Position numbers and translations under genes: made by a program. A stretch of 58,923 nt of DNA from a virus: positions 1 through 58,923 of the IMG/VR virus record IMGVR_UViG_3300025853_000094; one strand, given 5' to 3'. Position 1 is the first letter of the stretch. The number at the start of each line of letters is the position of its first letter. A model generated the notes under the pieces. That model saw only the letters and a list, made by a program, of their open reading frames with translations. It searched no databases and had not been told where the DNA came from. This document shows positions 48,545-57,838 of the stretch, in pieces.

Positions 48545-48901
48545 TTACTCATCAAAGTCTGTTTGAAGTGCTACAAATTGTTCTTCCGAGGTTTCAGTCT
48601 TGCCCTTATCTTGACCAGTTCCCTTGATCTTGACCTTATTACCAACATATCCAATTACGATACCTTCGAAGTGGACCTCTGGACCAAAGCTATCACCATC
48701 ATGGATATAAACCTTGTCACCATTTTTAAACTCTCTTTTTGCTTCAGTGACAGATTCATTGAACCTCTTTTGGGCAACTGCTACTTTACGAGCATCAAGT
48801 GCATTCGAAACCTTGTCTGCAATAATTGCGTCGAACTGCTCTTTGGCTTTTGTTTGATTGTCACTTGTAATGCTCTGTAGTAAATCTTTGATTTCTCTCA
48901 T
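48545..48901 (-). CDS. Prohead core-type protein (gp67/68 position)
   Basis: 118 residues. The motif KVSNALDARKVAVAQKRFNES is typical of small core proteins beside gp20 in marine T4-like phages, followed by a KOW-like NGDKVYIHDGDSFGPEV and a charged tail. It is preceded by TATAAATA six bases before its ATG. Probably part of the prohead core; T4 has gp67 and gp68 here. Confidence 0.65.
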   Translation of the reverse strand: MREIKDLLQSITSDNQTKAKEQFDAIIADKVSNALDARKVAVAQKRFNESVTEAKREFKNGDKVYIHDGDSFGPEVHFEGIVIGYVGNKVKIKGTGQDKGKTETSEEQFVALQTDFDE

Positions 48902-48907
48902 AACTTC

Positions 48908-48915
48908 TATTTATA
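48908..48915 (-). promoter_or_regulatory. Late promoter TATAAATA before the core gene
   Basis: Perfect TATAAATA with exactly six bases (GAAGTT) to the ATG at 48901. Confidence 0.75.
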
Positions 48916-48935
48916 ATATTTGATTTTTCCAATTG

Positions 48936-50435
48936 TTAAAATTCGCCCTCTTCAGGCTCTTCAATCTCACCGGATTTCTTCTCGTCTTCGATTTCCTTCT
49001 TCAGTTTCTCGATGGTTTCATCGTCCTGACGAAGAATATTGCGACGAATCCAGTCATTAGAGTAGTAGGTGCCGACATACTCACCAAGCTGGGCAAGCAT
49101 CTCTATACGTTCACGAAGAATTTCCATTTCCTTGAGTTCAGAAAAATAGTTATCCTCCAGAAAGTCGAGTGTGATATCTTCACGAATCGATTCCCAATCT
49201 TTCTCAGTCACCACACCCTTGAGAAGCAACTGCACCTTCAGGGTATCCAGAATAAGATGAGAGAACTTCTTACGAAGCTTATCAATGAACTTCTGAAAGC
49301 GAACTTCTTCACGGTTGATTTCCGTGGCACGACCAACAGTAAATGCTGCATCAGTTTCCAGACGACCAATCGGAACATTCAGTGCCTTGTAAAGCTTTCT
49401 CTGGAAAAAGATGACATCATCAATCTGACCAAGATTCTCACCACCGGGAAGAGTGGTGATCTCAGTGCCTCTTCCACCTTCTTTACGTGGTAGCCAGAAG
49501 TCTTCAAGCATTGCCATTGACTTACGGTCATCACGAATCTGTCCAGTATCGACATCATAGACCAACTTATTACGATACTTGGACATGATGCTCTGGACGT
49601 ATTGTTCTGCTTTACCTTTCGCAAGGTTACCAACATCAACATAGAAGATACGTCTTTCAGGAGCACGGGAAATACGATAAATTACCAAGGCATCTTCCAG
49701 CATTCTCAACTGATTGATGATCTTGATTGCCTTGTGGCAGTAGGAAATTGTTTTCTCTCCGGTCTCATCTACGAGACCAGATGGGCAGTAGATGACTGCG
49801 TTCTTGTCTACCTTGATTCCGCTTGTTGCGTTTCCTGATTCATAGTCACCATACACAAAGTATTCAGCAGTGACTTGTTCAGTCTGCACACCAGTAGTTT
49901 TATCTTGCTTTGTGGTAATCTCTTTGACCTTACGAATTGCAGTAGGATCAACCTTACGCATTTCCTGAATACCAAGTTTTGGATTCTTAGGGTCAACCAT
50001 CAGGTGATAATAGAGTCTTCCGTCCACATACCATGAGCGAAAGATATCTGCTGCCATATGGTTAAAGTTTAAAAGCTTCAGGACATGATTGAACTGGTCA
50101 ATGATTTCTTCCTTTACCTCATCAGGTTGGTCAAGGTCTTCAAGAATGATTGAGAGAGGTGAACTAGTCTCCCCACTGGCAATTGCTTGATCTACAATAT
50201 CGGAAATTGCTTGGTCAACTTCTGGTTGGGAGGCGCACCAACGATAGCGGCGAATTAAGTCATTTTCATTGGTAACCTGAGTACCACCAAGGTCAATATA
50301 TTGACCGTAATATCCACCAGCAGCAGATGTTATGATTGCGTCGTCATTCTGGTCTGGAACCAATGCAGGCAGTTCCTTTTTTTCTTGACGAGACGCTTTG
50401 ATCTTCTTAGTTATTTCAAATCCAAACAGTTCCAT
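48936..50435 (-). CDS. 20: Portal protein (gp20)
   Basis: 499 residues. Dodecameric portal through which DNA enters and leaves the head. The sequence GTQVTNENDLIRRYRWCASQPEVDQAI, ILRQDDETIEKLKKEIEDE and the VGRATEINREEVRFQKFIDKL segment match gp20. Size fits T4 gp20 (524). The late promoter at 50442-50449 precedes it by six bases. Confidence 0.94.
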   Translation of the reverse strand: MELFGFEITKKIKASRQEKKELPALVPDQNDDAIITSAAGGYYGQYIDLGGTQVTNENDLIRRYRWCASQPEVDQAISDIVDQAIASGETSSPLSIILEDLDQPDEVKEEIIDQFNHVLKLLNFNHMAADIFRSWYVDGRLYYHLMVDPKNPKLGIQEMRKVDPTAIRKVKEITTKQDKTTGVQTEQVTAEYFVYGDYESGNATSGIKVDKNAVIYCPSGLVDETGEKTISYCHKAIKIINQLRMLEDALVIYRISRAPERRIFYVDVGNLAKGKAEQYVQSIMSKYRNKLVYDVDTGQIRDDRKSMAMLEDFWLPRKEGGRGTEITTLPGGENLGQIDDVIFFQRKLYKALNVPIGRLETDAAFTVGRATEINREEVRFQKFIDKLRKKFSHLILDTLKVQLLLKGVVTEKDWESIREDITLDFLEDNYFSELKEMEILRERIEMLAQLGEYVGTYYSNDWIRRNILRQDDETIEKLKKEIEDEKKSGEIEEPEEGEF

Positions 50436-50441
50436 ATTCTA

Positions 50442-50449
50442 TATTTATA
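50442..50449 (-). promoter_or_regulatory. Late promoter TATAAATA before gp20
   Basis: Perfect TATAAATA with exactly six bases (TAGAAT) to the gp20 ATG at 50435. Confidence 0.8.
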
Positions 50450-50454
50450 TGGTC

Positions 50455-50486
50455 TGGAGTGGGTGACCCGAAGACCACCCACTCCA
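50455..50486 (-). terminator. Strong hairpin between gp19 and gp20
   Basis: Perfect 11-bp stem TGGAGTGGGTG/CACCCACTCCA (arms 50476-50486 and 50455-50465) with a 10-nt loop that contains a TTCG core. There is no U-tract, so termination may be partial or the hairpin may protect or process the gp19 mRNA. The late promoter of gp20 follows six bases downstream. Confidence 0.6.
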
Positions 50487-50507
50487 TGTAACCATTACTT
50501 TATTTGT

Positions 50508-51032
50508 TTAGGAAGTAACACCAGCTGCTTCCCAGTATTGATACTGAAGTTCAACAGTATATTCCTCGATGGTATCATTCGTCTCGTAATTCAAATCGAT
50601 AGAGAGAATATTCGTAGGAAACACACCACGGAACTCAATCTGCTTAATAACAGAATCGTCCTTATCAAGCTGTTGGACAGTCATATCAGTCTGATATTCG
50701 GTAGGGTTGGCAATGCCAACATTCGCAACATGCTCATTGATGCTGTTCATCCAGCGTTCAAAGGCATTACGTGTTACGAAACCGGTATCATTGATAACAG
50801 TGATTGTCCAAGGCTCAAAGGTTCTGTCACCAGCAATCTTGAGCTTGCGTCCACGGTATGGAACTTCAATCGGAGCCATGACACTGGCAGGGAGAGCAGC
50901 ACCCTTGATCAAGAATGATGCAAGTTCAGCATCACCCTGTGCAGTTGCCGGGAAGTTACAAATCACCTTGAAGAGATTTGGTCTTGCTCCACCACCAGCC
51001 AGTTTTGCTTTGAAATCATCGATATTAGCCAT
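50508..51032 (-). CDS. 19: Tail tube protein (gp19)
   Basis: 174 residues. Forms the inner tail tube. The pattern NLFKVICNFPATAQGDAELASFLIKGAALPASVMAP, GDRTFEPWTITVIND and the C-terminal YTVELQYQYWEAAGV matches gp19; size fits T4 gp19 (163). It follows gp18 and precedes gp20, as in T4. Confidence 0.92.
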   Translation of the reverse strand: MANIDDFKAKLAGGGARPNLFKVICNFPATAQGDAELASFLIKGAALPASVMAPIEVPYRGRKLKIAGDRTFEPWTITVINDTGFVTRNAFERWMNSINEHVANVGIANPTEYQTDMTVQQLDKDDSVIKQIEFRGVFPTNILSIDLNYETNDTIEEYTVELQYQYWEAAGVTS

Positions 51033-51065
51033 AATAGTATTCTTTCTCTTTAACTATTTAGTCGA

Positions 51066-53867
51066 TTAACCCTGTCCACCAGCAATTTCAGTGAACTCAA
51101 CTCCAGTGCGCGTGGCAATGAAGTTCAGGGTAATGAAGTTGATACTACGTGCTGGCTTGATATAGATGTCAGCAACGAAACGATTGGAATCGATGACCTG
51201 TCCTGTATTGTTTGTCTCGTCACAAACAACCAAGAAGTCAGTGATACCACGACGACCCTTAACATCACGAAGGAATGGCTCGACCATGTTACGGAACATG
51301 GCGCGAGTAAACTCATCGTTCAGTTCAAAGAGTTGATACTTGGAAGCAGTCGCAATTGCCTTTTCAAGAACAATGAACAAACGGCGAACATTGATTCTAT
51401 CGAAGGCAGAAGGCTTGCTCTGAGCAGTCTTGTCGCCAAAGAGAAGAATACCCTGACCGGGGAAGGAAACAATCGGATTGATTCGCTTCTTGTAGAGGGA
51501 ATCTCTTTGAGCTTGATTCGGATTGATTTTCAACTTGGCAACATCCAGAAGCTGACCGCGATTGTAACCAGCAGGAGAGAACCAAGGATCATTGGTATCA
51601 TCAGTGCGAGCACAAAGACCAGCCATGTGACCAGCAGCTTGAATATACTCATACTTGTCAGAATACTTGTTGTAGACGTACACTGGACTTGAATCAAACA
51701 CAAGATAATTGCTATTAAGATTCAAGGTCTCATCATAGAATTCTTCAACATCGCGAGTAGAGTTTGACGTAACTGGAGGTGAAATGAATCCAACACAATC
51801 CTTACGCGTATTACAGATAGTGTTAATTGCTTTAGGGACTGTTGTATCACCATCAACCATTTGTCTTGAAAAGAGAAGGCTCACATCAATAGTCTCTGCA
51901 TCCTCAAACTTATCGAGACCAGTAACCACACTAGCAACATCAGGAGAAGCATCCTTACCACCCTCAAGACGAAGAATCTCAACAGTGTTATTTGCAACAC
52001 TTGGAGCAGTAATGGCATATTGGCTAAGGTTGATTCTATGGAACTTGGCAACACGCAATGTGACACCAAAACCATATGTGGATTTCAGTGTCTCGGAGCC
52101 GAAGTTAAGCAAATTACCACCGAGAAATTCACTACCACCAATTTGCAAGCGGCTGGTGGTGCTGTAATTGGTCGGATTGATATTTTTCAGGTAACCACCA
52201 TCATGCTTCACGGAACCATCCATGATTAGATAGACGCCATCCTTGTTATTTTGGGGAATACTAGCCACGGCTGAAGTAGGAGCATTGAACCATGTTTCCA
52301 GTGTAAAATTACCGGGCATGGTTGGATAGATAGTAATATTCGAAATACCAGTCTGAAAACTATCGAATGTCAATGTTTCATCTGAATCTTCACCACCCTC
52401 AGATCCAAGTTCTTCTGGGATCAGATAAGGCTGTATGTTCGTGAATGGAATACCAGTAACACCGTTTGATGAGAGTTCACCACCAGTGCCTGTTGCTAGA
52501 GCAAGGTTCGAATCGCTTGCAGTTCCTTCAGGAATATTGATGTTAACCCACTCAACATAATATGCATCATTATCAAGCTGAGTAACGTCATCAGCGAAGT
52601 CATTGATAATGATAACATCATTGGCAGACAGACCATCATTAATGTTGGTAGCCTTGAATGATTTCCATGTTCCAGCAGAGTTTCTGAGGAGCATTTCACC
52701 CTGATTGGAGTAGATAGCAGCAGCATGACTTGTGCCACCATCATCATTGTTCCACCAAGGCTGAGATGTGAATGTTGATGCAACACCATGATCAAGATCC
52801 TGTGATGCAGGGAAATCATCTTCAGTGACACCACTGTCGATTGTCATCTTCTTATCTGCCAAGGTGCTCAATTCACTATCAATCAGGAAGAACTTGTCAA
52901 CAACATTAGTTGCAGTTGATGCCATTCCGGGTTGAAAGTTATTGTAGCGGTCTTCGGAGTCTTGAGTGCGGTCAAATGAGTTTACAAAGAACTCAGCATT
53001 GCTGATGTAAATCCAATTTGAATCGCGATTGATAACCTCAAGGAAGTAGTTAGTGCTACCATCATCCTTCTTGGCATCCTTTAGTAGAGAAAGACCTCTG
53101 TATGATTCAAGGATAGTATTTGCTGTTCCACTGATGCCACCACCTTGGTCAAAGATGACAATGTTAATTTCATCATTAACAGCAGGAGTTGCACCAAGCG
53201 TGTCAATTGCCCACTGTGTAGATGTTGGTTTTGGAAACAATCCATTCAAAGGTGCAGCAGCTTCTTGTGGTGAAGTTGCAACTTCATATGTGATGGCAAT
53301 GTTGTTACCCAAAGAACCGGGAAAACGCGCTGCCCAGTCAAACCCAGCAACTGCATCAATTGGCTCATTTGTTCCTTGACTGTCCCCATCGCCGCCGTTT
53401 CCACCAATCTCACTCCTAGTGACAACAGTGGGAAGTGAGAGTGCATCAAACGCATCGTCGTTTTCGATGTATGCGCCAATATCAGCACCGGCTTCATCAT
53501 CATTGAAGCCAAAAAGAATTTCGTTTCTTTTGTTGACACCATCATTGGTTTGTGCTGCTCTCAACTGAGCCGCATTTCTGGCATTCACCAGATTATTGGA
53601 CTCTGAGCTTTTGACTGCACGAACCACACGAAGAGCATTTCCGTATTTCAGGAAGGAAGCAGCTTCAAGGTAAGACTTTTGGTTGTTAGTTGTTGGAGGA
53701 CCGAAAACCTCAACCAACTCTGTCTCGGAAGAGATCAGCGTTGGCTGGTTTACCGGACCCCATGTAAAATCTCCGACGTATCCACCAATAGATGTGGAAA
53801 CAGCGGGAATAACATTGGTGAGATCGAGTTCATTGACATCGACCCCCGGTGATACTAGGAATCCCAT
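51066..53867 (-). CDS. 18: Tail sheath protein (gp18), enlarged
   Basis: 933 residues, well over T4 gp18 (659). Contractile sheath subunit. N-terminus FLVSPGVDVNELDLTNVIPAVSTSIGGYVG and a C-terminus with RRLFIVLEKAIATASKYQLF, FTRAMFRNMVEPFLRDVKGRRG and FIATRTGVEFTEIAG match the family. The extra residues lie in the middle (about 110-640), likely the outer, variable domain. It has its own promoter at 53935-53942. Confidence 0.9.
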   Translation of the reverse strand: MGFLVSPGVDVNELDLTNVIPAVSTSIGGYVGDFTWGPVNQPTLISSETELVEVFGPPTTNNQKSYLEAASFLKYGNALRVVRAVKSSESNNLVNARNAAQLRAAQTNDGVNKRNEILFGFNDDEAGADIGAYIENDDAFDALSLPTVVTRSEIGGNGGDGDSQGTNEPIDAVAGFDWAARFPGSLGNNIAITYEVATSPQEAAAPLNGLFPKPTSTQWAIDTLGATPAVNDEINIVIFDQGGGISGTANTILESYRGLSLLKDAKKDDGSTNYFLEVINRDSNWIYISNAEFFVNSFDRTQDSEDRYNNFQPGMASTATNVVDKFFLIDSELSTLADKKMTIDSGVTEDDFPASQDLDHGVASTFTSQPWWNNDDGGTSHAAAIYSNQGEMLLRNSAGTWKSFKATNINDGLSANDVIIINDFADDVTQLDNDAYYVEWVNINIPEGTASDSNLALATGTGGELSSNGVTGIPFTNIQPYLIPEELGSEGGEDSDETLTFDSFQTGISNITIYPTMPGNFTLETWFNAPTSAVASIPQNNKDGVYLIMDGSVKHDGGYLKNINPTNYSTTSRLQIGGSEFLGGNLLNFGSETLKSTYGFGVTLRVAKFHRINLSQYAITAPSVANNTVEILRLEGGKDASPDVASVVTGLDKFEDAETIDVSLLFSRQMVDGDTTVPKAINTICNTRKDCVGFISPPVTSNSTRDVEEFYDETLNLNSNYLVFDSSPVYVYNKYSDKYEYIQAAGHMAGLCARTDDTNDPWFSPAGYNRGQLLDVAKLKINPNQAQRDSLYKKRINPIVSFPGQGILLFGDKTAQSKPSAFDRINVRRLFIVLEKAIATASKYQLFELNDEFTRAMFRNMVEPFLRDVKGRRGITDFLVVCDETNNTGQVIDSNRFVADIYIKPARSINFITLNFIATRTGVEFTEIAGGQG

Positions 53868-53934
53868 ATTTGTTTATCTTTCTCTCTTAGGTTAATTATA
53901 AGTGTTTGAATCATTACAAGGTGTTCATGTCATC

Positions 53935-53942
53935 TATTTATA
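53935..53942 (-). promoter_or_regulatory. Late promoter TATAAATA before gp18
   Basis: Perfect TATAAATA on the minus strand 67 bases before the gp18 ATG. Unlike gp20, this one has a normal leader with a GAGAGAAAG ribosome-binding site. It sits in the 88-bp gap after gp17. Confidence 0.7.
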
Positions 53943-53955
53943 ATTTTTCGTTCTT

Positions 53956-55563
53956 TCAGAGGTTATGCCATTCCTGTCTCTGTCGAAGCATCTCCTCATA
54001 CTCATAATTAGTGGTATCTCCTGCTGGAGCAGAGAAAAATCCAGCAGGAACCATGTCATCCTCAATCTCCTTGGAACGATCCGCATAGAGCATGGATTTG
54101 AAATCCAATTCCTCCACCATATCACCAAAGGCATCACTGGATGCAAACCATGAGAACAGGACAAGGTTCATCACCAAGTCATCGTGATTACCTTCTGTTG
54201 CTGAGTAGGAACCACCCCTTGCAGAAAAGCAGCTAAGTTCTTCGATTGTGTCTGCATCACGTATCTCAATTTTACTCATCTCAATCAAGTCCTTGAGATT
54301 ACTACAACCAACTCTTTTGATTCTCTTGGTCATCGTAATACCAATCCCACCACGCTTGATTGAAGACTCCACAAAGGTGTTCTCATACTCATGCTCATAG
54401 TAGACTGCATTACAAACTACCTGACCAGCATCATTGCTTTCAATCAGGACCATTGCCTCATTATAGAGGTTTGCAATCTTCACAATGATATCAGGAAACA
54501 GCAGTGGTGAGACCATGTTGTTTCGATAGACACAAACTTGCTTGAATGGTCTTGCAGTTATATCAATGATATTGAAGGTAGAATAGTCCTGTCCACGACC
54601 ACGACTGGTATCTACTGCCATGATATATCGATGACCCTCTTCGGGTTTGTCATAGAATCTCAGACCCAAATCTTCTTTGTATTCTATTGCAGTTTTTGCC
54701 TTTAACCCCAGAAGTTTATCAGTAGCAATCAGGGTATCCGAATGACCTATTGCAGCATTGCCAAACTCTTGATCGAATTGTAGCTGTGATGTGTTTGCGA
54801 TTGTTTGTTTCTTCCATTCCTCATCTCGACCGGGAACATCCCACCAATCCACACGAAATGGTTTGAAGTCATTTGTTCCCTGAATAGCACCCTGCCAGAT
54901 ATTATAGAACACATTACCAATACCGTTCATTGTGGAAGTAATGATGACTTTAGTGGTTTTACCAGAGGTGATAACAGGATAGGTGGAGGTATAGAACTTG
55001 TTTGCTTGTTCCACGAATGCAAACTCATCAAGGAACAGAAGATTGATAGAGAGACCACGAATTGAACTACCAGAGGTTGCTGCTGCAATGATCTCACTGT
55101 TATTTGAAAACTCAATGTTACCTTTATTGAGTGCTCGACATCCCGGCTGAAGAAAGAATGGAAGATTCTCCAATGCCAGAGTCACACGGGAAAGCATCTC
55201 CCTTGCAGTAGCACCTTTGTTTGCCAGAATCGCAATGGTCTTCTCTGGGTGAAAAATTGCATACCAGAGGATATAACCAACACTTGAAATGGATTTACCG
55301 GATTGACGACAAGCAAGAACAATAGAGAAACGATTGTCATTGAAGTGTTGAAACATCTTTCTCTGGTATGGATATGGAGAGAATGGAACCAGACCTTTAT
55401 CAAGGTGAATGATTCTCATGTAGTTTTCTATAAAGTATGCGGGACATGCCATGCACTTTGCATACTCTTGAACCTCTTCTTTGGTGAAGGATTGCTCGAC
55501 GCCGTCCCTCTTCACGCGAGGGTTGCCGAGATATCCAAGGTCATTGTTCTGAACTCTCTGCAT
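53956..55563 (-). CDS. 17: Terminase large subunit (gp17)
   Basis: 535 residues. ATPase and nuclease that packages DNA. Walker A VLACRQSGKSISS (about 85-97), Walker B NLLFLDEFAFVEQ, coupling motif IITSTMNG, and nuclease carboxylates in AVDTSRGRGQDYS, LIESNDAG and GNHDDLVMNL. Size fits T4 gp17 (610). Confidence 0.96.
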   Translation of the reverse strand: MQRVQNNDLGYLGNPRVKRDGVEQSFTKEEVQEYAKCMACPAYFIENYMRIIHLDKGLVPFSPYPYQRKMFQHFNDNRFSIVLACRQSGKSISSVGYILWYAIFHPEKTIAILANKGATAREMLSRVTLALENLPFFLQPGCRALNKGNIEFSNNSEIIAAATSGSSIRGLSINLLFLDEFAFVEQANKFYTSTYPVITSGKTTKVIITSTMNGIGNVFYNIWQGAIQGTNDFKPFRVDWWDVPGRDEEWKKQTIANTSQLQFDQEFGNAAIGHSDTLIATDKLLGLKAKTAIEYKEDLGLRFYDKPEEGHRYIMAVDTSRGRGQDYSTFNIIDITARPFKQVCVYRNNMVSPLLFPDIIVKIANLYNEAMVLIESNDAGQVVCNAVYYEHEYENTFVESSIKRGGIGITMTKRIKRVGCSNLKDLIEMSKIEIRDADTIEELSCFSARGGSYSATEGNHDDLVMNLVLFSWFASSDAFGDMVEELDFKSMLYADRSKEIEDDMVPAGFFSAPAGDTTNYEYEEMLRQRQEWHNL

Positions 55564-55954
55564 TGATGATAATTTCGTTCTTCAGTATCTTCTGTAGTTC
55601 ACTTGTGGAACCAACAAAGATAGCATTATTATTGGTGACTTCCTGTTTCTTCTCTTCCTCCTTATGGAGAGCCTTGCGCTCCTTCTGGAGTTTCATGAGT
55701 TCAGTGGTCATGTCACTGGTGTTCTTGATCATCTGAGAGACAACTTCAAATGCCCTTGGATGTTCAGCTTCCATTGCAAGCCCCATAGCAGCATCAATAG
55801 CCCCTTCTGCACGGTCAATCAGACTCTTGAACTTCTCGCGAGAATACTCATAGTCTTCCTCTGCATCACGAACAGTTTCAGACTCTTTTGGTTTCACCAC
55901 AGGTTTCTGTGGCATGTGTTTCTCAAGATTCTTTGTGATGTCATCTTTGTTCAT
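55541..55954 (-). CDS. 16: Terminase small subunit (gp16)
   Basis: 137 residues. Binds DNA or regulates gp17. A long coiled-coil helix with ESETVRDAEEDYEYSREKFKSLIDRAEGAI and MTTELMKLQKERKALHKEEEKK, typical of gp16. Position just before gp17, with a 23-base overlap. Confidence 0.8.
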   Translation of the reverse strand: MNKDDITKNLEKHMPQKPVVKPKESETVRDAEEDYEYSREKFKSLIDRAEGAIDAAMGLAMEAEHPRAFEVVSQMIKNTSDMTTELMKLQKERKALHKEEEKKQEVTNNNAIFVGSTSELQKILKNEIIINAESSEQ

Positions 55955-56190
55955 GTTAAAACTAATTGAGAACTATCTGTGAGAACTACACGATTATCAT
56001 CACTCAAGATTAAGAAGGTGAATTCTACACTGGAATCCACACCGAAATCCACGCGGGTAAGAACAGCGGTTACTCTGCCTACTTCTTGAAGTTCACTGGT
56101 GATATTTGAGACCCTTTGTAAAAGACCACGAACAGCATTGGTCTTTTTAAAAACAACTGTGATAGGATTTCTAGTTTCAGATTCCATCAT
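55951..56190 (-). CDS. Small conserved protein between gp15 and gp16
   Basis: 79 residues, ATG 56190 (a GTG one codon earlier is possible). ETRNPITVVFKKTNAVRGLLQRVSNITSEL and TRVDFGVDSSVEFTFLILSDDNR give a beta-rich small protein. Function unknown; its place suggests a neck or packaging accessory. Confidence 0.5.
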   Translation of the reverse strand: MMESETRNPITVVFKKTNAVRGLLQRVSNITSELQEVGRVTAVLTRVDFGVDSSVEFTFLILSDDNRVVLTDSSQLVLT

Positions 56191-56924
56191 CACTATCAGT
56201 TATGACTCTTGGGATACTATCATCGCTTTCAGAGTCAGCAGTATATCCAACCTCCTCAAGAAATCCATCATTACCCTTATCAAAGAAGTCAATATCAACA
56301 TCCAAGATAATAGCCTGTTCACTGACACCACCAGCAAATTTGACCTTCACTGAAAAGGTCAGGGTATATACAATCAACTGGCGAGCTGTAAAGTCTCCTT
56401 CATACTCATTTGAGAATGAAGTTCCAGTAAGAACAATCGGGACATCAGTGCGACTTCCCGGTCCCTCAAAATCCTTTACCGTTACGGTATATTCAGGTGC
56501 AAATGTTGGTAGAATCTGCTCAACAATCTGAAGTGCTTCATCTTGTGTCTTGGACATGATATTCAGGTCCATTGTTATAATGTAGGGAACGCTTTGACGA
56601 ACTGTTCTCCTTCTCGTCTCGTCGCCATTCGTCATCGCATGTTCTCTTGTTTCCCTTGTTCAACTTCTGAGAGGAATCATAAGAGATATCTGATATTTCA
56701 AAACTCATACGAGGAAGCTTGATTGCAATTGCTTGCTCTTCAAGTTTCTCTAGTTCATCAATACGTGCCAGAAACTTCTCAAGGGGACCATATGCAAGAG
56801 GAACCTTGGTGGCAGAGAGAACACGATCACCACTCGTCTTTCGAACCTGAATGTTATTGAACAGACTGCCGAAAACAGAGACTGTTTTGCGAATGGTTTT
56901 GTTATAAAAATATGCTCCTAACAT
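56177..56924 (-). pseudogene. 15: Tail sheath stabiliser gp15, frameshifted in this sequence
   Basis: The frame from ATG 56924 starts MLGAYFYNKTIRKTVSVFG and IKLPRMSFEISDISYDSSQK, the N-terminus of gp15, but ends at 56538. The rest continues in the +1 frame (ATG 56635) as VPYIITMDLNIMSKTQDEALQIVEQILPTF and TARQLIVYTLTFSVKVKF, the C-terminus of gp15. The two frames overlap around 56640-56670, so a single inserted base would explain it. gp15 joins the tail to the neck. The real gene is probably intact or needs a frameshift to read. Confidence 0.7.
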
Positions 56925-57835
56925 TAGTCAGTAAAATTGATTTCTCCAAAAGGATTGGTCTCTGTGAAGTCAACAAAGTCATTACCAATCGTTTCGAATT
57001 GATTGTTCTGTGCTTGAGCGTCTACCTCCTCTAGTGCAGTCATGTCATCAGTAACAGCAGTGACAGGACGAGTTGCCCCACTACGCTGCCCAATAAGGTT
57101 ACCAACAGATCCAGCAGTTACCTGCCAGAAGGTATCGCTACCATTATCAGAATCGCGAGTCTGGACAACCTTAATTGTTGTGGTGCTAACAGAGGCAACT
57201 TCACCAGTAATTGTTGTATCAGAATCAAGAACTTGCGTGACTTCTTCGCCATACTGGAATGTTCCACTGCCGGATGTAGTGGAGATTGTGAGGATGCTTC
57301 TGAAGGCTTCATTGCGTTCAACATCATCAATCTCAAGAACACCAGTATCGATTTGCTCATTACCATACTCAAAGAGTTCACAAGTGAGTTCATATGTGGG
57401 GAGATTCTGAAGTTGGTAGAAAGGCGAATCACCAACTGCATACTTGATTTCAAAGAGTCCGTTAACAAGAGGAAAGTAAATCAAGTCACCTTCTGCTGGT
57501 CTTACAGATTGAGTAACCTTGAATCGCCCAACAAGTTCTTCCCATCTCTTACGAGCAACAACCAGCTTGACCTGATCGCGAATCTCTAGACCAAACTTTG
57601 AAATGAATTGACCATCGCCCTCGAAACCATCAACATTTGAGACATACATCTCAACCTTGAATGCATCACCAAACTTTGACTGGATTGTCTCGTTGAGAAT
57701 GGTATCTCGATTGACGATGTTTCGAGGAAGATAGTAAACCTCATGACCATAAATTTGCAAAGCTTCAATGATTAGATTCTCTTGAAGTCTCTGCTCGTTA
57801 GTGGTCCCAAGGGAGATGTAAGGATTACGCGGCAT
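56924..57835 (-). CDS. 14: Neck protein (gp14)
   Basis: 303 residues. Part of the head-neck joint. NEQRLQENLIIEALQIYGHEVYYLPRNIV, FGDAFKVEMYVSNVDGFEGDGQFISKFGLEI and RSGATRPVTAVTDDM match gp14. Size fits T4 gp14 (256) with a longer, disordered tail. The gp14 stop overlaps the gp15 start by one base. Confidence 0.9.
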   Translation of the reverse strand: MPRNPYISLGTTNEQRLQENLIIEALQIYGHEVYYLPRNIVNRDTILNETIQSKFGDAFKVEMYVSNVDGFEGDGQFISKFGLEIRDQVKLVVARKRWEELVGRFKVTQSVRPAEGDLIYFPLVNGLFEIKYAVGDSPFYQLQNLPTYELTCELFEYGNEQIDTGVLEIDDVERNEAFRSILTISTTSGSGTFQYGEEVTQVLDSDTTITGEVASVSTTTIKVVQTRDSDNGSDTFWQVTAGSVGNLIGQRSGATRPVTAVTDDMTALEEVDAQAQNNQFETIGNDFVDFTETNPFGEINFTD

Positions 57836-57838
57836 ATC

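Noticed and set aside
51052-51060. CTAAATA string between gp18 and gp19
   Set aside because: Partial late-promoter match; distance to the gp19 ATG and context are not as clean as gp20, so not listed as a promoter.
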